From: Lasiosphaeria ovina
Taxonomy: Eukaryota > Ascomycota > Sordariomycetes > Sordariales > Lasiosphaeriaceae
Direction: 5' to 3'
Assembly: GCA_033439765.1 (NCBI GenBank)
Contig: JAULSN010000002.1
Span: 6,448,001 to 6,512,000 of the forward strand
DNA: 64,000 nt
A model generated the notes under the pieces. The model ran no database searches. It was given only the letters and a program-made list of their open reading frames with translations, and was not told where the DNA came from. Each line of letters starts with the position of its first letter. The first letter of the stretch is position 1. The position numbers were made by a program, and so were the translations under genes. This document shows positions 48,801 through 61,352 of this stretch, one piece after another.

Positions 48801-51753
48801 CGCGTGGCGCGCAGCAGCTCGACGCTGGCAAGCTCGGCGTCGGAGCCCGACGACGCCGACGCCGCGTGGGACAGCAAGCCCGCCCCTGACTCCAACAAGG
48901 GCCACACCAGCAGCAGCCTCATGGACGCGATCCTGGCGGCCATCGCCAAGGAGACGGGCGCGACGCCGGGGGAAATCGACCAGGACACGCCGTTCACGGA
49001 CCTGGGCATCGACTCGCTGATGAGCGTGGCGGTCATCGGCGCCGTCAAGGACCAGACGGGCGAGGAGCTGCCGACGAGCCTGTTCTCCGACTGCGAAACG
49101 CTGGCCGAGGTGCGCGCGGCGCTAGGCGAGGGTGAGCAGCAGCAGGACGACGGACCAGGACCTGAAGCCGAAGTGAATGGTGTGTAAACTGATCGGAATG
49201 TTCGTCTATGGCCGCGGTATAATAAGAGGCACGCTTGGGCTTCCTAGCTGCACTTTTCTACCTCTCTTGCATGCGCACGGTGGTTGTCGTGATAATGGTC
49301 AGGTACTGACGGTCGTTTCCCGCAGGAACCGCAGGAACCGCAGGGGCCGCAGGAACCGCGGGAACCGCAGACCACACCACTCCCCCGCCAGCCGCCGCCC
49401 TGCCCACACCGCCACGACCCGCAGCACTCCCATCGCGCCCCCAGAAAACCTTCAACCCCGCCGAGTACACCAGCAAGACGACCCTCCTGCAGGGCCGCCC
49501 GCGATCCAAGGGCCCGATCCTGTTCCTCGTGACCGACGGCGGCGGGGTCGCCGCCGTGTACGTGCAGGTCCCAGCCCTTGCCCCCGGCCTGACCGTCTAC
49601 TCGCTCGACTCGCCGTTCATGGGCACCGACTCCTCCGGCGCGACGCGCGAGCACGACCTCTTCCTCCCCGGGGTGACGGTCGAGGGCGTGGCGTCCGTGT
49701 ACGGCCGGGCCATCCGGGCGATCCAGCCGCACGGCCCGTACCTGGTGGGCGGGTACTCGATCGGGGGCGTGTTCGCGTACGCGGTGGTCAACGACCTGAT
49801 CGCGGCCGGCGAGGAGGTTCACGGCTTCGTGACGCTCGACACGGCGTGCCCGCGCAACCTGAGCGGCGCGATCAAGGTCGACGTGGACGTCTGCGACATG
49901 ATGGGCATGTACGACAGTATTTCGGAGGAGGACCAGCGCAAGCCGCTCACGCCCGCGCAGAAGCTGCACATTGCCGGCTGCGTCAACATCTCGTGCGAGT
50001 ATGATGCTGTGCCGCTGCCCGCGGACAAGCGCCCGCGCCATGTGTTCTGCGTGTGGGCCAAGGTCGGCTTTGTGGAGCATATCGCGGACAAGGTCATCGA
50101 GGTTGGCCGTGAGATTGCCAAGCAGCAGGGCAACGACGTGGACGAGATGGATCCCGAGTGGTGAGTTTCTGCTGTTTGTCTGTGATCTGCGGAAAGCAAA
50201 GAATTGCTGCTGACTGGACGCAGGGTCGACTGGCTCGAGTCGGAGAAGAAGACGTTCGGGCCGCGCGGCTGGGACAAGCTGTGCGGGAGCGTGGAGACGT
50301 TTGTCGTCGAGGGGGACCACTTTTCTATCATGATGCGGCCGAGGGTAAGCCCCCTTTTGTTTTTGTTTTTTTTTGTTTTTTTTTTCTCCTCCCCTTTTCT
50401 AGCTTTCTCTTCGTTATGTATTCCGTCAGAAAGACCTAACCCACCCTACAGGTCAAGACTCTCCTGGGCCCGCTGCTCCAGAAGCTCATGAAGCGGATGT
50501 TATCAACGCTGGACAAGCCCAACGGAGCCTTCACCGCCACAGCCGCACACCCAGACCCCAAGAACCAGACACCAGCAGCACCCAAGCCCGGCGTGCTCTC
50601 GCGCGCCGCAGTCGAAGCGCACTTCATCCCCGCCGCGGCAATGATGCCGCAGTTCGCGCGCGAGCTGGGGTGCTACGACTTCCTGACGCGAATCTACCCC
50701 GCACAAAAACAGCTCGTGCTGGCGTACGTCGTCGAAGCCTTTGCCAAGCTGGGCAGCCCGCTCGACCAGATGGCCGCGGGCACGCCCATGGTCCCGCCCG
50801 CAACGATCCTGCCGCGGCACGCCGCCGTCACCGACGCGCTGCTCGAGATCCTCGAGCACGCGCGGCTGGTCGAGTGGCGCAACGGCCGCCGCGTGCGCAC
50901 GTACCGGCCGGTGGAGACCAACAAGGCGTCCGCCGAGCAGCTCAGCGCGCGCCTCGTGCGCGCCGACGCACCCCATGCCGGCACGCACCAGCTGCTGCAC
51001 GTCACGGGGTCGAAGCTGGCCGAGTGCCTCACCGGCGCGGCGGACCCGATCCAGCTCATCTTCGGCACCAGCCGGCAGCTGCTGCAGGACTTCTACACGT
51101 CGGCGCCCATGTTCGCGGCGGGGTCGCGCGTGGTGGCCGAGCATCTGCGGCGCGTGTTCGCCAGCTGGACAGAATCGGACTCGCCGCGGCCCGTCGAGAT
51201 CCTCGAGATCGGCGCCGGGCTCGGCGGGACCACCAAGTACGTGCTCGAGACGCTCGTCGACGCGCGGATTCCGTTCCGCTTCGTGTACACGGACATCTCG
51301 CCGTCGCTGGTGGCGTCGTCGCGCAAGCGGTACCAGGGCCTGCTGCAGCGGGCGGCGGCGGGCAGCGCCATCGAGTATATGACGCTGGACGTGGAGAAGG
51401 AGGCGCCGGCGGCGCTGGTGGGGCGATTCGATGCCGTGGTGTCGACGTGCTGCGTGCACGCGACGCACAGCCTGGTGCAGAGCTGCAGCCACGCGCGCGC
51501 GCTGCTGCGGCCGGGCGGCTTCCTGGCGCTGGTCGAGCTGGTGCCGGCGCCGCGGCTGGCGTGGCTGGATCTGGTGTTTGGCCTGCTCGAGGGCTGGTGG
51601 CTGTTTGACGACGGCCGCAAGCACTGTCTTGCGGATGAGCTGTTCTGGAAGGCCAGCCTCGAGCAGGCTGGCTTCCGCAGCGTCGTGTGGGCAGATACTG
51701 ACGACGAGGTATACCGCCCGAACCCGCAGGTCATTATCGCGTGCACTGACTAG
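42886..51753 (+). CDS. NR-PKS, SAT-KS-MAT-PT-ACP-ACP-TE-CMeT
   Basis: Eight exons, 42886..43178, 43248..44560, 44624..45252, 45436..45639, 45690..49179, 49326..50160, 50224..50344 and 50452..51753, join in frame to 2728 residues. The first intron uses a GC donor. Domains in order: SAT (about 1-380) with GFCTG (Cys126) and GAFHAAHL; KS (390-810) with DTACSSSG (Cys567), EMHGTGT and NVGHGEG; malonyl transferase (920-1240) with GHSLGEY (Ser1017); product template (1329-1680) with DGHRVVGIAL (His1365) and CWLDNIAQTAGF; two carrier domains with LGVDSLL (Ser1768) and LGIDSLM (Ser1922); thioesterase with GGYSIGG (Ser2121) and EGDHFSIM; and a C-terminal C-methyltransferase (2310-2728) with EIGAGLGGTT and DDGRKHCLADE. 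It builds an aromatic polyketide from acyl and malonyl units. The usual order places CMeT before TE; here it follows TE. All catalytic residues are present. Confidence 0.92.
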
Positions 51754-51973
51754 GGGTGTTCTTGAGGTCAACATGGGTAGTCTTTAGTTAGTGGGGGGTG
51801 TCGGAGTGGAATTTTCAATGGGTGTATTCGTAGTTACACAGCGCACTTTTCCTAGACGCATCGCGAGAGCGGGTTCAGGGGCTGATGAGGGGCTAGTCCT
51901 AGTCAGGGGCTGACTAGAGCTAGTCAACAAACAATGATTTAAACGGCAGTACAGCAAGCAGCCCAGTCTAGTT

Positions 51974-53093
51974 TTACTTCTGGGCCAAACTTAAAAAGCA
52001 GCAACTTTTGCAAGAGGTTTTGGTGAGCAGGTCTCCAGATATGATGATCCCTTCGGGCGAATCTGGGCTCACGAAATCCAATCCGAGCGTCTCCCAGCGT
52101 TCAAATCCGCGCGCAAAGTACGGATCGAACACCCCCGGCGGCACCCGGGCGTCGATCAAGAAGCTGAAAGTTATCGCGAGGCTCTCGCAGCAATGCGCCC
52201 GCTGACACTGGAAGTACGTCTGATGCGGCGTGAAAATAAGACGGCGGCGCGCCAGCTGGCCCTCTTGGTATGTCCAGCCGCGCGTTGCCTACGTCGACTT
52301 GGTGATTTCGAGTTGGATCTGCCGCTGTTTCTCGGCCGCTTCGTGTTCGCTCTGCGGGATGCAGTACCGGTCGACCCAGAGATAAGCCAGACCGGACGAG
52401 AGCGCTACCTTTATCGCATCGCTGACGACGGCGCGCAGCCGGGCAGGGAGGCCCGTACGCGGGTTCATGTCCATCTCGTCCCTTTCGGCCGTAGGTTTGG
52501 CTTTACCCCATACGTAGCTGAGTGTCGCGTATTCGGCCGTCTCGGGCAGGCGAACCACACTCCTTCCCACACAGTCAATCACCATCAGCCCAGCGACTTG
52601 CTCAGACCGGCGGTCGCACGCCTCACCGTGCTCTTCAGCGCCCCTTACCAGCCAGCTGGCGGGCGCCCAAAAGTCGTACTTTGGCCCAACAACCCTCCCC
52701 CGACGCCCTGCCTCGATACCCGCTGTCAAAACCATCCAGATCATCACCGTCGGCCACGTACGTAACAACCGGCAGCGCACCATCCTCCCATCCGTCGGGC
52801 CGCACCTGAAGGAAGGCTGACTCTCTACTCCCGTCCCCAGCGCTGATTCGGTGAGGAAACAGTCTCTTGAGGAAGGCCGAGGAGGTCTCTAGGCCTGCCA
52901 TGTCGCGGAAGAAGCGGCAGAGAGGACAGGTCTTATCCCAGCGGTCCTACGCAAGCAGATTTACTAATTAGAGTCTATACAGCTAGTCCCGATTTACCAT
53001 AGCGCCCCACAGGGAGGTTCCGAGTACGGCGTCAAAGTTGATATTGCGGCAGTTGGCGCAGAGATCTGGGGCTGGGGGATCTGCTGTTGGCAT
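51974..53093 (-). pseudogene. HET-domain gene, truncated and disrupted
   Basis: On the minus strand the start MPTADPPAPDLCANCRNI leads, over a short GTAAAT..GTAG intron, to DRWDKTCPLCRFFRDMAG. A frame change near 52700 is needed to reach ETAEYATLSYVWGKAKP and AYLWVDRYCIPQ, both HET motifs. The middle of the HET domain is then missing: the frame passes KST*ATRGWTYQEGQLARRR, where TAG stands in place of the usual Trp codon. Loss of the central block, a frameshift and the stop mark this as a pseudogene. It lies between the NR-PKS and the cluster regulator and is unlikely to have a role in the pathway. Confidence 0.8.
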
Positions 53094-53311
53094 GTCGTCG
53101 GTCGAGACGCCATCAGGCGCTTCACGGAATGTATTGGCCAGATCACGTGCAACAAATAGTTATTGCTTTTGACTTTTGAGCCGGGCCTGGCAGCAGACCG
53201 CTCTTTGTTCGGTTCACAGTCAATGGAAACGAACCTCCGCCGGAAAGGCAGCTCCTCCTGCCAAAACCCGCTATCGAACAAAGTACCACGCAGCACCGGC
53301 CCCCAAGCCGC

Positions 53312-55134
53312 CTAACCCACGTCCCACCCTTTGGCCTGCAGTTCCCGCGCGATCAGGCCCTCCATGACACGGCTTCTGTCGCACGCCCACCAGTTGTGCG
53401 GGCCGGCCAGCAGGACCCTAGCGGCGCGGTAAAAGTACAGCAGCACGACGAGCGCGCGGACGTCGCCCTGGAACGCAAGGTCGCGGAACGAGCCGTTGGC
53501 ACAGATGACGGGCAGCACGAATATGTAGCGCTCGATGTCGGGCTGCAGCTGCGCGACGACGGCCGCCGCCCACTCCGGCGCAGGCGCAGCAACATTTCCC
53601 GGACAGATGCGCGCAAACGACGACGGGGACACCAGCGCGGCCAGGCAGAGCACGATGGAAACGCCGCGCGCCACGCACCGAAAGGCCACGCGCTCAAAGT
53701 CCGACGCGCCCAGCTGCAGCGGCGGGAGCGTGAGTGCCGCGAGGGTTTCCGGCTGCACTATGTGGGGACAGCTGATGGCGGGTGCCGTGTCGTCGCCGTG
53801 ATGCTCTGGTGGTGGTGGTGGTGGTGGTGGTGGCGGTGGTGGCGGTGGTGGTGGCGGCGGCGACGGCGTATCACCCGGGCCACGATGGCACGTTAGTCGC
53901 TTAAAGAAAGCAACGGTTGACGACAGCTGGAGCTTGACGCAGTCGCAGCAGGGCGCCGGGCCGTTGAGGAACTGTTCGAAGCGGGCGAGTGACGACGACA
54001 CGGACAGCGCGGGTGGCTGCTGCGCGTCTTGGCCCGGCCCTGGCCCCGGGGTGGTAGGAGTAGGCGGTAAGCGCGGGTCATCCCAGACGCCCATGAAGTA
54101 TGCCACGTGAGCCCCCGGGTCTATGCCATGCTGAGCGAGGGTCTGCTCTATCGCGAGGCGCGGGCTGTAAAGACTGGTGGACAAAAAGGCGCTGTCTTTG
54201 TCATTGCCCCAGAGCGCCGGGAAGGACTCGAAAAAGAGGTCCTTGATGCCCGAGCTCAGGCGGAAGAGTGGGTCCTGGGAGATATCCAGACCCAAGGACC
54301 CGGTACCGGGTGTGAGTGGGACGCCATGGCCTGCGGCAGACTGCTGCTCGGGGTCGAGGAACCCGACGTGGCTCCAGGCTATGTACTGCATCAGGAGGGA
54401 AGCACCCATGAGCTTCTCCACGTTCTGTGCGTCGACTGGGCCCGACAGCTTCTCGCCCAGCAGGGCGGCCGACTTGGTCAGCAGCTGGAGGGCAATGCGC
54501 GAGTAGCGGGTGGAGTGGGGGTGGGATGCGGCAAGGTGGGATGCCGATAGGCATAGGATGGCCGACATGATGTATGGCTCATGGAAGGACCACTGGACCG
54601 TCTGTGGCCAGATGTCGGGATAGGACAGGGTGGCAGCGGTGCTGGTCTGGAAGTGGTGAAAGAGTTCCATGTGCAGCAGGTTGATGGCCGTGCCTGACGC
54701 ATCTGCATCTACCTGTGCATCTGCCGCGGCCGTGGGTGCGGGCGCGGCCTGGGGGGCGAGTTTTGGCTGGGCCGGAGCGGCTGCCCTGTTTGCGCTGGCA
54801 GACAAGGCCTTGGGGTGGACGCATGCCTCGTTCCGCTTGACGCAGCTGGAGCACGGAGCTCTGTTGTCGCACTTTCCCGTTTCCAATGTTAGTAATTAGG
54901 TATTATTAAAGTGCAAGAGTTAAATCGCACTTTGACCCTGCGCCGCTTGCACGCGATGCAGCCCTGGCGGCTCTTGTGATGGGGCCGTTTTCTCGGCGCG
55001 TGAGCTCTGTCTTTGTCGGACGACGTAAGCCGCCTGTCGGAGCTCGTGTTGTCGAATTCGGCCACGAAGACGTGGTACTGGTACGGCGACGTGCCACGCG
55101 CTGCGTCCGCGTCGTGGGCCGGATCCGTCGCCAT
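53312..55134 (-). CDS. Zn2Cys6 transcription factor of the polyketide cluster
   Basis: Two exons, complement(54931..55134) and complement(53312..54871), give 587 residues. The intron (59 bases, TACTAAC branch site) splits the zinc cluster and, once removed, gives CIACKRRRVKCDNRAPCSSC followed by VKRNEAC: the CX2CX6CX5CX2CX6C spacing is exact (about residues 59-86). The region after it, with MELFHHFQTSTAATLSY, WSFHEPYIMSAILCLSASHL and SRIALQLLTKSAALL, is like the Fungal_trans_2/UPC2-type domain. Residues about 410-430 are an 18-proline run from a (GGT)n tract. A pathway-specific activator role follows from its place between the NR-PKS and ABC exporter; the promoter it shares with the exporter is at 55135-56011. 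Its DNA site is not known. Confidence 0.9.
53809..53862 (+). repeat. (GGT)n tract coding for poly-proline
   Basis: A GGT/GGC trinucleotide run. In the minus-strand transcription factor it encodes an 18-residue proline run. Its length is likely to vary between strains. Confidence 0.85.
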
Positions 55135-56011
55135 GTTGCGGAAGTGTAGCGATTGATAATGATTAGCCCGTGGGTGGGTGTGGACATAGATGGGCGTGCA
55201 CAAACTCGCGTCGTCGCATGTTCGGTGGTTGGAGGTGTGTGCAAAGTCAATTTGATTTTGAAGGGTTCAACGACAAAGCGGCACGCTTGCAGCAGCCAAG
55301 CCGTGTCGGCCTTTAACCACCGTCCGACTGGGCAGGAACCGGGGTCAAGCCCAGCCGATCCCGAATGGCACCACGCATGCGTTGGTGGGGCAGTGTTGGA
55401 GAGAGCGGCCAATGGAACCGCAAACCGAGGGTGGGTGTCGCTCGTTCCCGATTAGGAAATGTGCGAGAGAGATCTGACAGCCCCACATATCCATAAACCC
55501 GTCCCTTCGCCAGGGCTGAAATCGATAATAAGCCCGGCCACCTGTCGCCATCGCACCAATGCCTGCCAAGTTTCTCGTTCCGTTTCCCACCTGCGACGAA
55601 AGCTAAGCTACCCAAGCTCATTGCGCAGTGCAGCGTGCTGCCGCAGCATTCATGTTTGGCTGCAGGAAATCAATTTAATCAGCAGGCCATGGCGAAATGC
55701 GCTATAGACGGGGCCACGGCGTTCCTAGGCGCCGACGCGCCGTGCAAGTGGCTGCTTCGGGCTCCAGTTCCGGGTCCAGTTCCAGTTCTAGTTCCAGTTC
55801 CAGGTTTTTTTTCCATCCGCTTCTTCCCATCGTGGCAGTTGCCTCACCCCTCGGCCTTGCCCCAGTCAAGTGGCTGTTGCTTAGATTGCCTCTTATACCA
55901 CATCAAGGTACCTAGAGTATCTTGCATTTCGCTCTTTTACTACCCTGCACCTCTGTCTTGGCTTGGCTGTACATAACTACCATCTCCCCAAGTCGCTGTC
56001 AAGTGTCAGCC
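55135..56011. promoter_or_regulatory. Divergent promoter between regulator and exporter
   Basis: 877 bases separate the regulator (minus) and ABC exporter (plus), so this region must hold both promoters. A TTCCAG-type short repeat lies at about 55761-55803, roughly 210 bases before the exporter start. I did not find a convincing inverted CGG pair. Confidence 0.5.
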
Positions 56012-59000
56012 ATGGCCTACGACAACGAAAAAAACGAGGTCGCAGTCCCAGTCCCTCTAGACTCTGATCATGACAGTCCCAACCCGCTGGGCCTGGCCGA
56101 CGCCGAGCTGGCCGTGCTCGACGCCCAGGTCGACATCCCAAAAACAGACCTTGGCTACAAGGCCGTTTTCCGCTTTGCGACCCCCGTGGATATTGTCGTC
56201 ATGTTGCTCTCCTCGGTCTGCGCGATAGCAGCAGGCACGACGCTGCCCCTGATGACGGTATGCTGTGGCCCCTCGCTCACTGGAAGAACAAGAAGACCGG
56301 TCTCCTGGGGCTGACCATATCTGCAGGTCGTGTTTGGATCCTTGACGGGCCAGTTCACCAGCTTCACTCCCTCCCTCGAGGCGCTGCAATCGTTTCTGGA
56401 CAGCATTAACCACATGCTGCTTTACTTTGTCTACATTGGTCTGTCACCTGTCTTATTCCCCTGGGCGAGCATGCTTCTGCCAGCCAGCTGACACTGGCCT
56501 TCAGGAGTCACGAGCATCGTCACTACAAGTCTCACCGTCATGGGCTTCACGTGGACGGGCGAGCGCATCACCAAGCGACTGCGCGCGGCATACCTCGACG
56601 CCATTCTGCGGCAAAACATTGCCTTCTTCGACTCGGTCGGCGCCGGCGAGGTCGGCACGCGCATCGCCGACGACACCAAGCTCGTGCAGGACGGCATCTC
56701 GCAAAAGGTCGGCCTGACAATTGTCGGCATCAGCTCCTTTGCCGCCGCCGAGATCATCGCCTTCATCATCTCGTGGCGCCTCGCCCTCGTCATGCTCAGC
56801 GTCCCCGTCGCCATTGCCGTGTGGATGGGCGGCCTCGCCCGCAAGATCAACAAGGCCCAGCTCGGCGCCATGGACGCCTACGGCTCCAGCGCCACCTTCG
56901 CCGAGGAGGCCATCTCGTCGGCCCGCGACGTCATGGCCTACAACACGCGCCACCGCTTCTCCGCCAAGTACGACGCCTCACTGGACCCCGCCATGGCCCT
57001 CGACTTCCGCGCCAAGTCCATCCTGGGCGCCTTCATCGGCGGCCTCATGTGGGCCATGCTGGCCGCCTTTGCCCTCTGCTCCTGGGCCGGCGCCCGGTTC
57101 ATGGACGCCGGCTACGCCACTGTTTCCCAGATCGTCACCGTCCTCCTCGCGTCTGTCACCGCCTCTATTACGCTCGGCAGCGTCGCCCCGAACTTGAATG
57201 CATTTGGCGCGGCTGCGGGGTCAGCCAACCGCTTGTTTTCCGTGTTGGAGCGCAAGTCACCCATCCCCTTGGACTCGGCCGGCCGAGAGCCTGAGGGTCT
57301 CGTGGAGGGACACGTCGAGTTTCGGAACGTCACGCTTGTTTACCCGTCGCGGCGAGGCCAGTTTGTGCTCGAGAACTTTAATCTCGACATCCCCGCGGGG
57401 AAGACCACGGCCATAGTCGGGCCCTCGGGATCTGGCAAGTCAAGCATCTTTGGTCTGTTGGAGCGGCTGTACTCTCCGTTGCGCGGCCAGATTACCATTG
57501 ACGGGCATGACATTGTCGAGTTGAGCTTGCCCTGGCTGAGGTCGCAGATAAGGATTGTGGCTCAGGAGTCGTTCATCTTCAACGCCACTGTCTTTGAGAA
57601 TATTGCTTTTGGGCTGGCCGGGACGCGCCAAGAATATGTCAGTATCTCTAGTCTAGTCGGTTTGCTTTAGGCCCAACACTAACAGTTTGACGCCAGGCTG
57701 ATCATGACACAAAACTTGATCTTGTCAAAGAAGCTGCCAGAATTGCCAACGCGCATGCTTTCATCATGGACCTCCCCCAGGGCTATGACACGGTCCTGGG
57801 AGAAGGTGGCAATCTGCTCAGCGGCGGCCAGCGTCAGCGCATCGGCATCGCCCGAGCCGTCGTCTCGAACCCAACGGTCCTCCTTCTCGACGAGGCCACG
57901 GCAGCGTTGGACTCGGAATCCGAGAGCGCCATCCAGAAGGCTCTGCTCGCGGCCACGGAGGGACGCACGACCATCACCGTTGCGCACCGACTCTCGACCA
58001 TTAGGCATGCCGATACCATTGTCGTCCTGGAACACGGCAAAATCGCCGAGCTCGGCACACACGAGGGTCTCCTCGAGAAGGGCGGCACATATGCGTCGCT
58101 CGTATCCGCCCAGAAGCTCGACGCGGGTGTGGCCAGACCCAGCGCCGGGGCATCGTCCGCGGTACTCGATGGGGATGAGAAAGAAACGGGCGACGAGGTG
58201 TCGGCAAAGACGGATATTAAAGCCCCCTCGGCGCCGAAAAGCGTCAAAAAGGAGACAACGACAACCTCGCGATTCGCCCTGTTCTGGTTCATCTGGAACC
58301 TCAACCGGCAAGAGCAAAACTACATGATTCTCGGGATCGTCGCCAGCTTCTTCTGCGGCCTGGCGTACCCCATCTCGGCCATCCTGTTCGGCAACACGGT
58401 GCTCGGCCTGCGCGACCCGTCCCAGACGCTGGGCGGCCTGAGCATCGGCTTCTGGACCGGCATGCAGCTGCTGCTCTCGTGCCTTGTCCTGGTCGCTTAC
58501 GTCGTGCAGGGCGTGCCGTTCGCGTACGCGTCGTCACGGCTGGTGGCGCGCGCGCGCCGCGTGGCGTTTGCCGCCATCCTCCGCCAAGACATGGCTTTCT
58601 TTGCCCAGAACGACTCTGGCACGCTCACGGCCTTCCTGTCGGTTCAGGCGAACCGCCTCAACGGCCTCAGCGGCTCCATCCTCGGCTCTGTGGCTGCAGC
58701 CCTCTTCGCCGTGTTCGGCGGCCTGGTGGTGGCCGTGTCGTTCGGCTGGAAGCTCGGCCTCATCGCGGCGTCGCTGATGCCGCTGACCATTGTCACGGGA
58801 TATCTGCGGTACCGCCTGCTGGCCGAGTTCGAGAAGAAGATCCTCGGCGACACCAAGGCGACGAGCATCGTGCTGGAAGCCGTCCGCGGAATCCGCACCG
58901 TCGTCGCTTTTGGGCTGCAGCCCGACGTCAGCGCCCGGTACAAGGCCCAGCTGGACAAAGAGCTCCACTCTGGCGCCAGCTGGGACATTTCCATGGCTGT

Positions 59001-60117
59001 GTTCTACGGCCTGAGCCAGTCCGTCGTGATCCTCAACAGCGCGCTGCTGTTCTGGTATGGCGGCACCCACCTGATCGCCACGGGCGAATACAGCGTGCGC
59101 GAGTTCCTCATCTGCTACGTCGCCACCATCTACAGCGCCCAGTCTGCCGGCAGCATCTTCTCGCACGCGCCCGACGTCGCCGGCGCGCAGGAGGCCGCGA
59201 CCCGGCTCAAGGCCCTCATGGAAACTGTGCCGGCCATCGACGCCGCGTCCGACACCGGCGACAGCGCCGAGGACATAGCCGGCAACATTGAGCTCAGCAA
59301 CGTCGACTTCGCGTACCCGTCGCAGACGCACCTGGCGCTGCGGCACGTGAGCCTGCAGGCGCACTTTGGGCAGTTCGTGGCATTCGTCGGCGCCAGCGGC
59401 AGCGGCAAGTCGTCCATCCTCAACCTGCTGGAGCGCTTCTACGACCCGCGCGCCGGGGAGGTGCTCGCCGACGGCAAGCCGCTGCCCGCGTACAACCTGC
59501 AGCAGTACCGCAAGCAGATCGCCGTTGTCGCCCAGGAGGCCAGCCTGTACAGCGGCACCGTCAGGGAAAACATCCTCAGCGACGTCGACGCCGATGACGC
59601 CGCCATCGAGCACGCCTGTCGCCAGGCAAACATTTGGGACTTTATCGTACGTCTTTCTCCTCTGGTGTTGCATACTTTTGTGTGTCTGACTGTGGTACAG
59701 CAATCCCTGCCCGACGGGCTCAGCACGCACGTCGGTCCGCGCGGCGGCCAAGTGTCAGGCGGCCAGAAGCAGCGCCTGGCCATTGCCAAAGCGCTGCTCC
59801 GCAACCCCAAGATCCTGTAAGAGAGTACCGACACAACAGCACAATAGCCTTGCTAACAGCCGTTCGACAGCCTCCTGGACGAAGCTACGTCGGCCCTCGA
59901 CTCCAAAGCCGAGGCCGCAGTACAGACGGCGCTCGACGCCGCCACGCAGGGCCGCACCACCATCGCCGTCGCCCACCGCCTCAGCTCCATCGCCGGCGCC
60001 GACTGCGTCTACGTGTTCGAGGCCGGCGCCGTCGTTGAGCACGGTAGTCCGCAGGAACTCCTGGCCCGTCGTGGGAGATACTGGGAGTTTGTGCAGCTGC
60101 AGAATTTGGGGAAATGA
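56012..60117 (+). CDS. ABCB-type multidrug exporter of the polyketide cluster
   Basis: Six exons, 56012..56257, 56327..56438, 56505..57637, 57697..59646, 59701..59816 and 59871..60117, give 1267 residues, the usual size of a full ABCB transporter. The order is TMD1-NBD1-TMD2-NBD2. NBD1 has Walker [10 protein letters not shown], signature LSGGQRQR, Walker [13 protein letters not shown] and H-loop VAHRLST; NBD2 has [28 protein letters not shown] (rejoined by the last splice) and VAHRLSS. Both ATP sites look active. The membrane halves carry six-helix type segments such as [17 protein letters not shown] and [20 protein letters not shown]. The start ATG is the one after CAGCC; an upstream ATG at 55922 lies in the leader. 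Divergent from the Zn2Cys6 regulator, it probably exports the polyketide product from the plasma membrane. Confidence 0.93.
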
Positions 60118-61352
60118 GATCTCTTTTGTTTCTCAAGGCCTTGGCGGGTTTTTCCGTTTGTTGTTGGGGACAGATTGGTGGTGAGATGGTTTACGTGGTA
60201 TGGTGTAGCAAGAATAGAATGCAGGTTGGAAAGTGGAAAGTTGGCTACCTTCCATACATTAATTACCTATCAAGACTGATTGTAATTATTTATTTAATCA
60301 GTAGAATTTGAACCTGGGCCTAGGAGAAAGAAAATACAAGCTAATCTTATGCGTGTTGCGTTTCCTTGACTGATGGCTGTTTTGCTTAGGGGGCAGAGTT
60401 AAACCTGTCCAACAAAGACAGCAAGTTTCCGCATTGTTTGACGCTGTTGTGGGTAATAGAGAGATTCCACAATGCAAGCAGGCGGGGGAGTGAACAAGAA
60501 GAAGAGAAGTAAAAGAGGGGTCGATGCAAATGGAAATTGGACTCAGGTCCTGCAGCGAGTTCAGAGACGGGTCTGCAGAAACTTCGTTAACGAATCGGCA
60601 CGCCGGGTATGGTGATGGACGTGCATTCTGCAGCCATTGCCTTGAATTATATATTTGATTGGTTGTCACGCATTTTCGTCCGCGTCATCAGCTGCTGCCT
60701 AGCTGCTTCGCTACCTTGTAGGCTTTCCGCAAGGCTCTGAATGAGGTCTAACCCCAGGCTCTGAGGTAAGGCAGTACGATGGGAAGCTGGAGTACAGGAT
60801 ATTAATTGAGGAGACTGTGGAGACCACACAACGCTTCTAGCCAGACCACACAACGCTTCTAGCCTGACACACCATCGTCTGCCTCTGTCCAATGCCTCGC
60901 GGTTCTTATATCAAAGATCCGTAGAAATATTGGTCCCAAGCCGAAGGACGAGGACAATGTTGTGGACTTTCAAGCGGCCAGAGAGCTTACTTTCATGGTT
61001 CTCACTCTGCCAAGAAGCCGTGAAGGGGCGTTGGAGAGAATTGGCTTCCTGAACAACTAACCGACATCTAAGATGCCTGTTCTGTGGCATGTCATGAGGC
61101 AGCCCATTTCGATGGAGCTGGTGTATAGGAGGGATTTTTTTGACTAAAAGTAGTGTTATCCTCCTGGAACTGAACGTTCAACGGCCTGGTTGCCCGGATT
61201 CGTATGATATAGCAAATACCTTCTCCAGCACAACGGCCTCACCACATGATACCCTTCGACACAGCATCCGTCATCGCAACTCATCACAGCTAGGCACGTA
61301 GCAGGCACCGCACCCGCTCTGTCCCAAAAACGTTAGTAGCCCCTATCCTCCG
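60118..61352. other. Spacer with a tandem duplication
   Basis: No gene is supported. The 22-base unit AGACCACACAACGCTTCTAG plus CC occurs twice at 60821-60842 and 60843-60864. Confidence 0.5.
60821..60864 (+). repeat. 22-base tandem duplication
   Basis: Two identical adjacent copies starting AGACCACACAACG. The duplication is in spacer. Confidence 0.9.

Noticed and set aside
50503..51774. 423-codon antisense frame in the CMeT region
   Set aside because: Arg/His-rich composition typical of an antisense shadow; the sense strand encodes the methyltransferase.
58534..59751. 405-codon antisense frame in the ABC exporter
   Set aside because: Shadow of the second membrane domain; no independent features.
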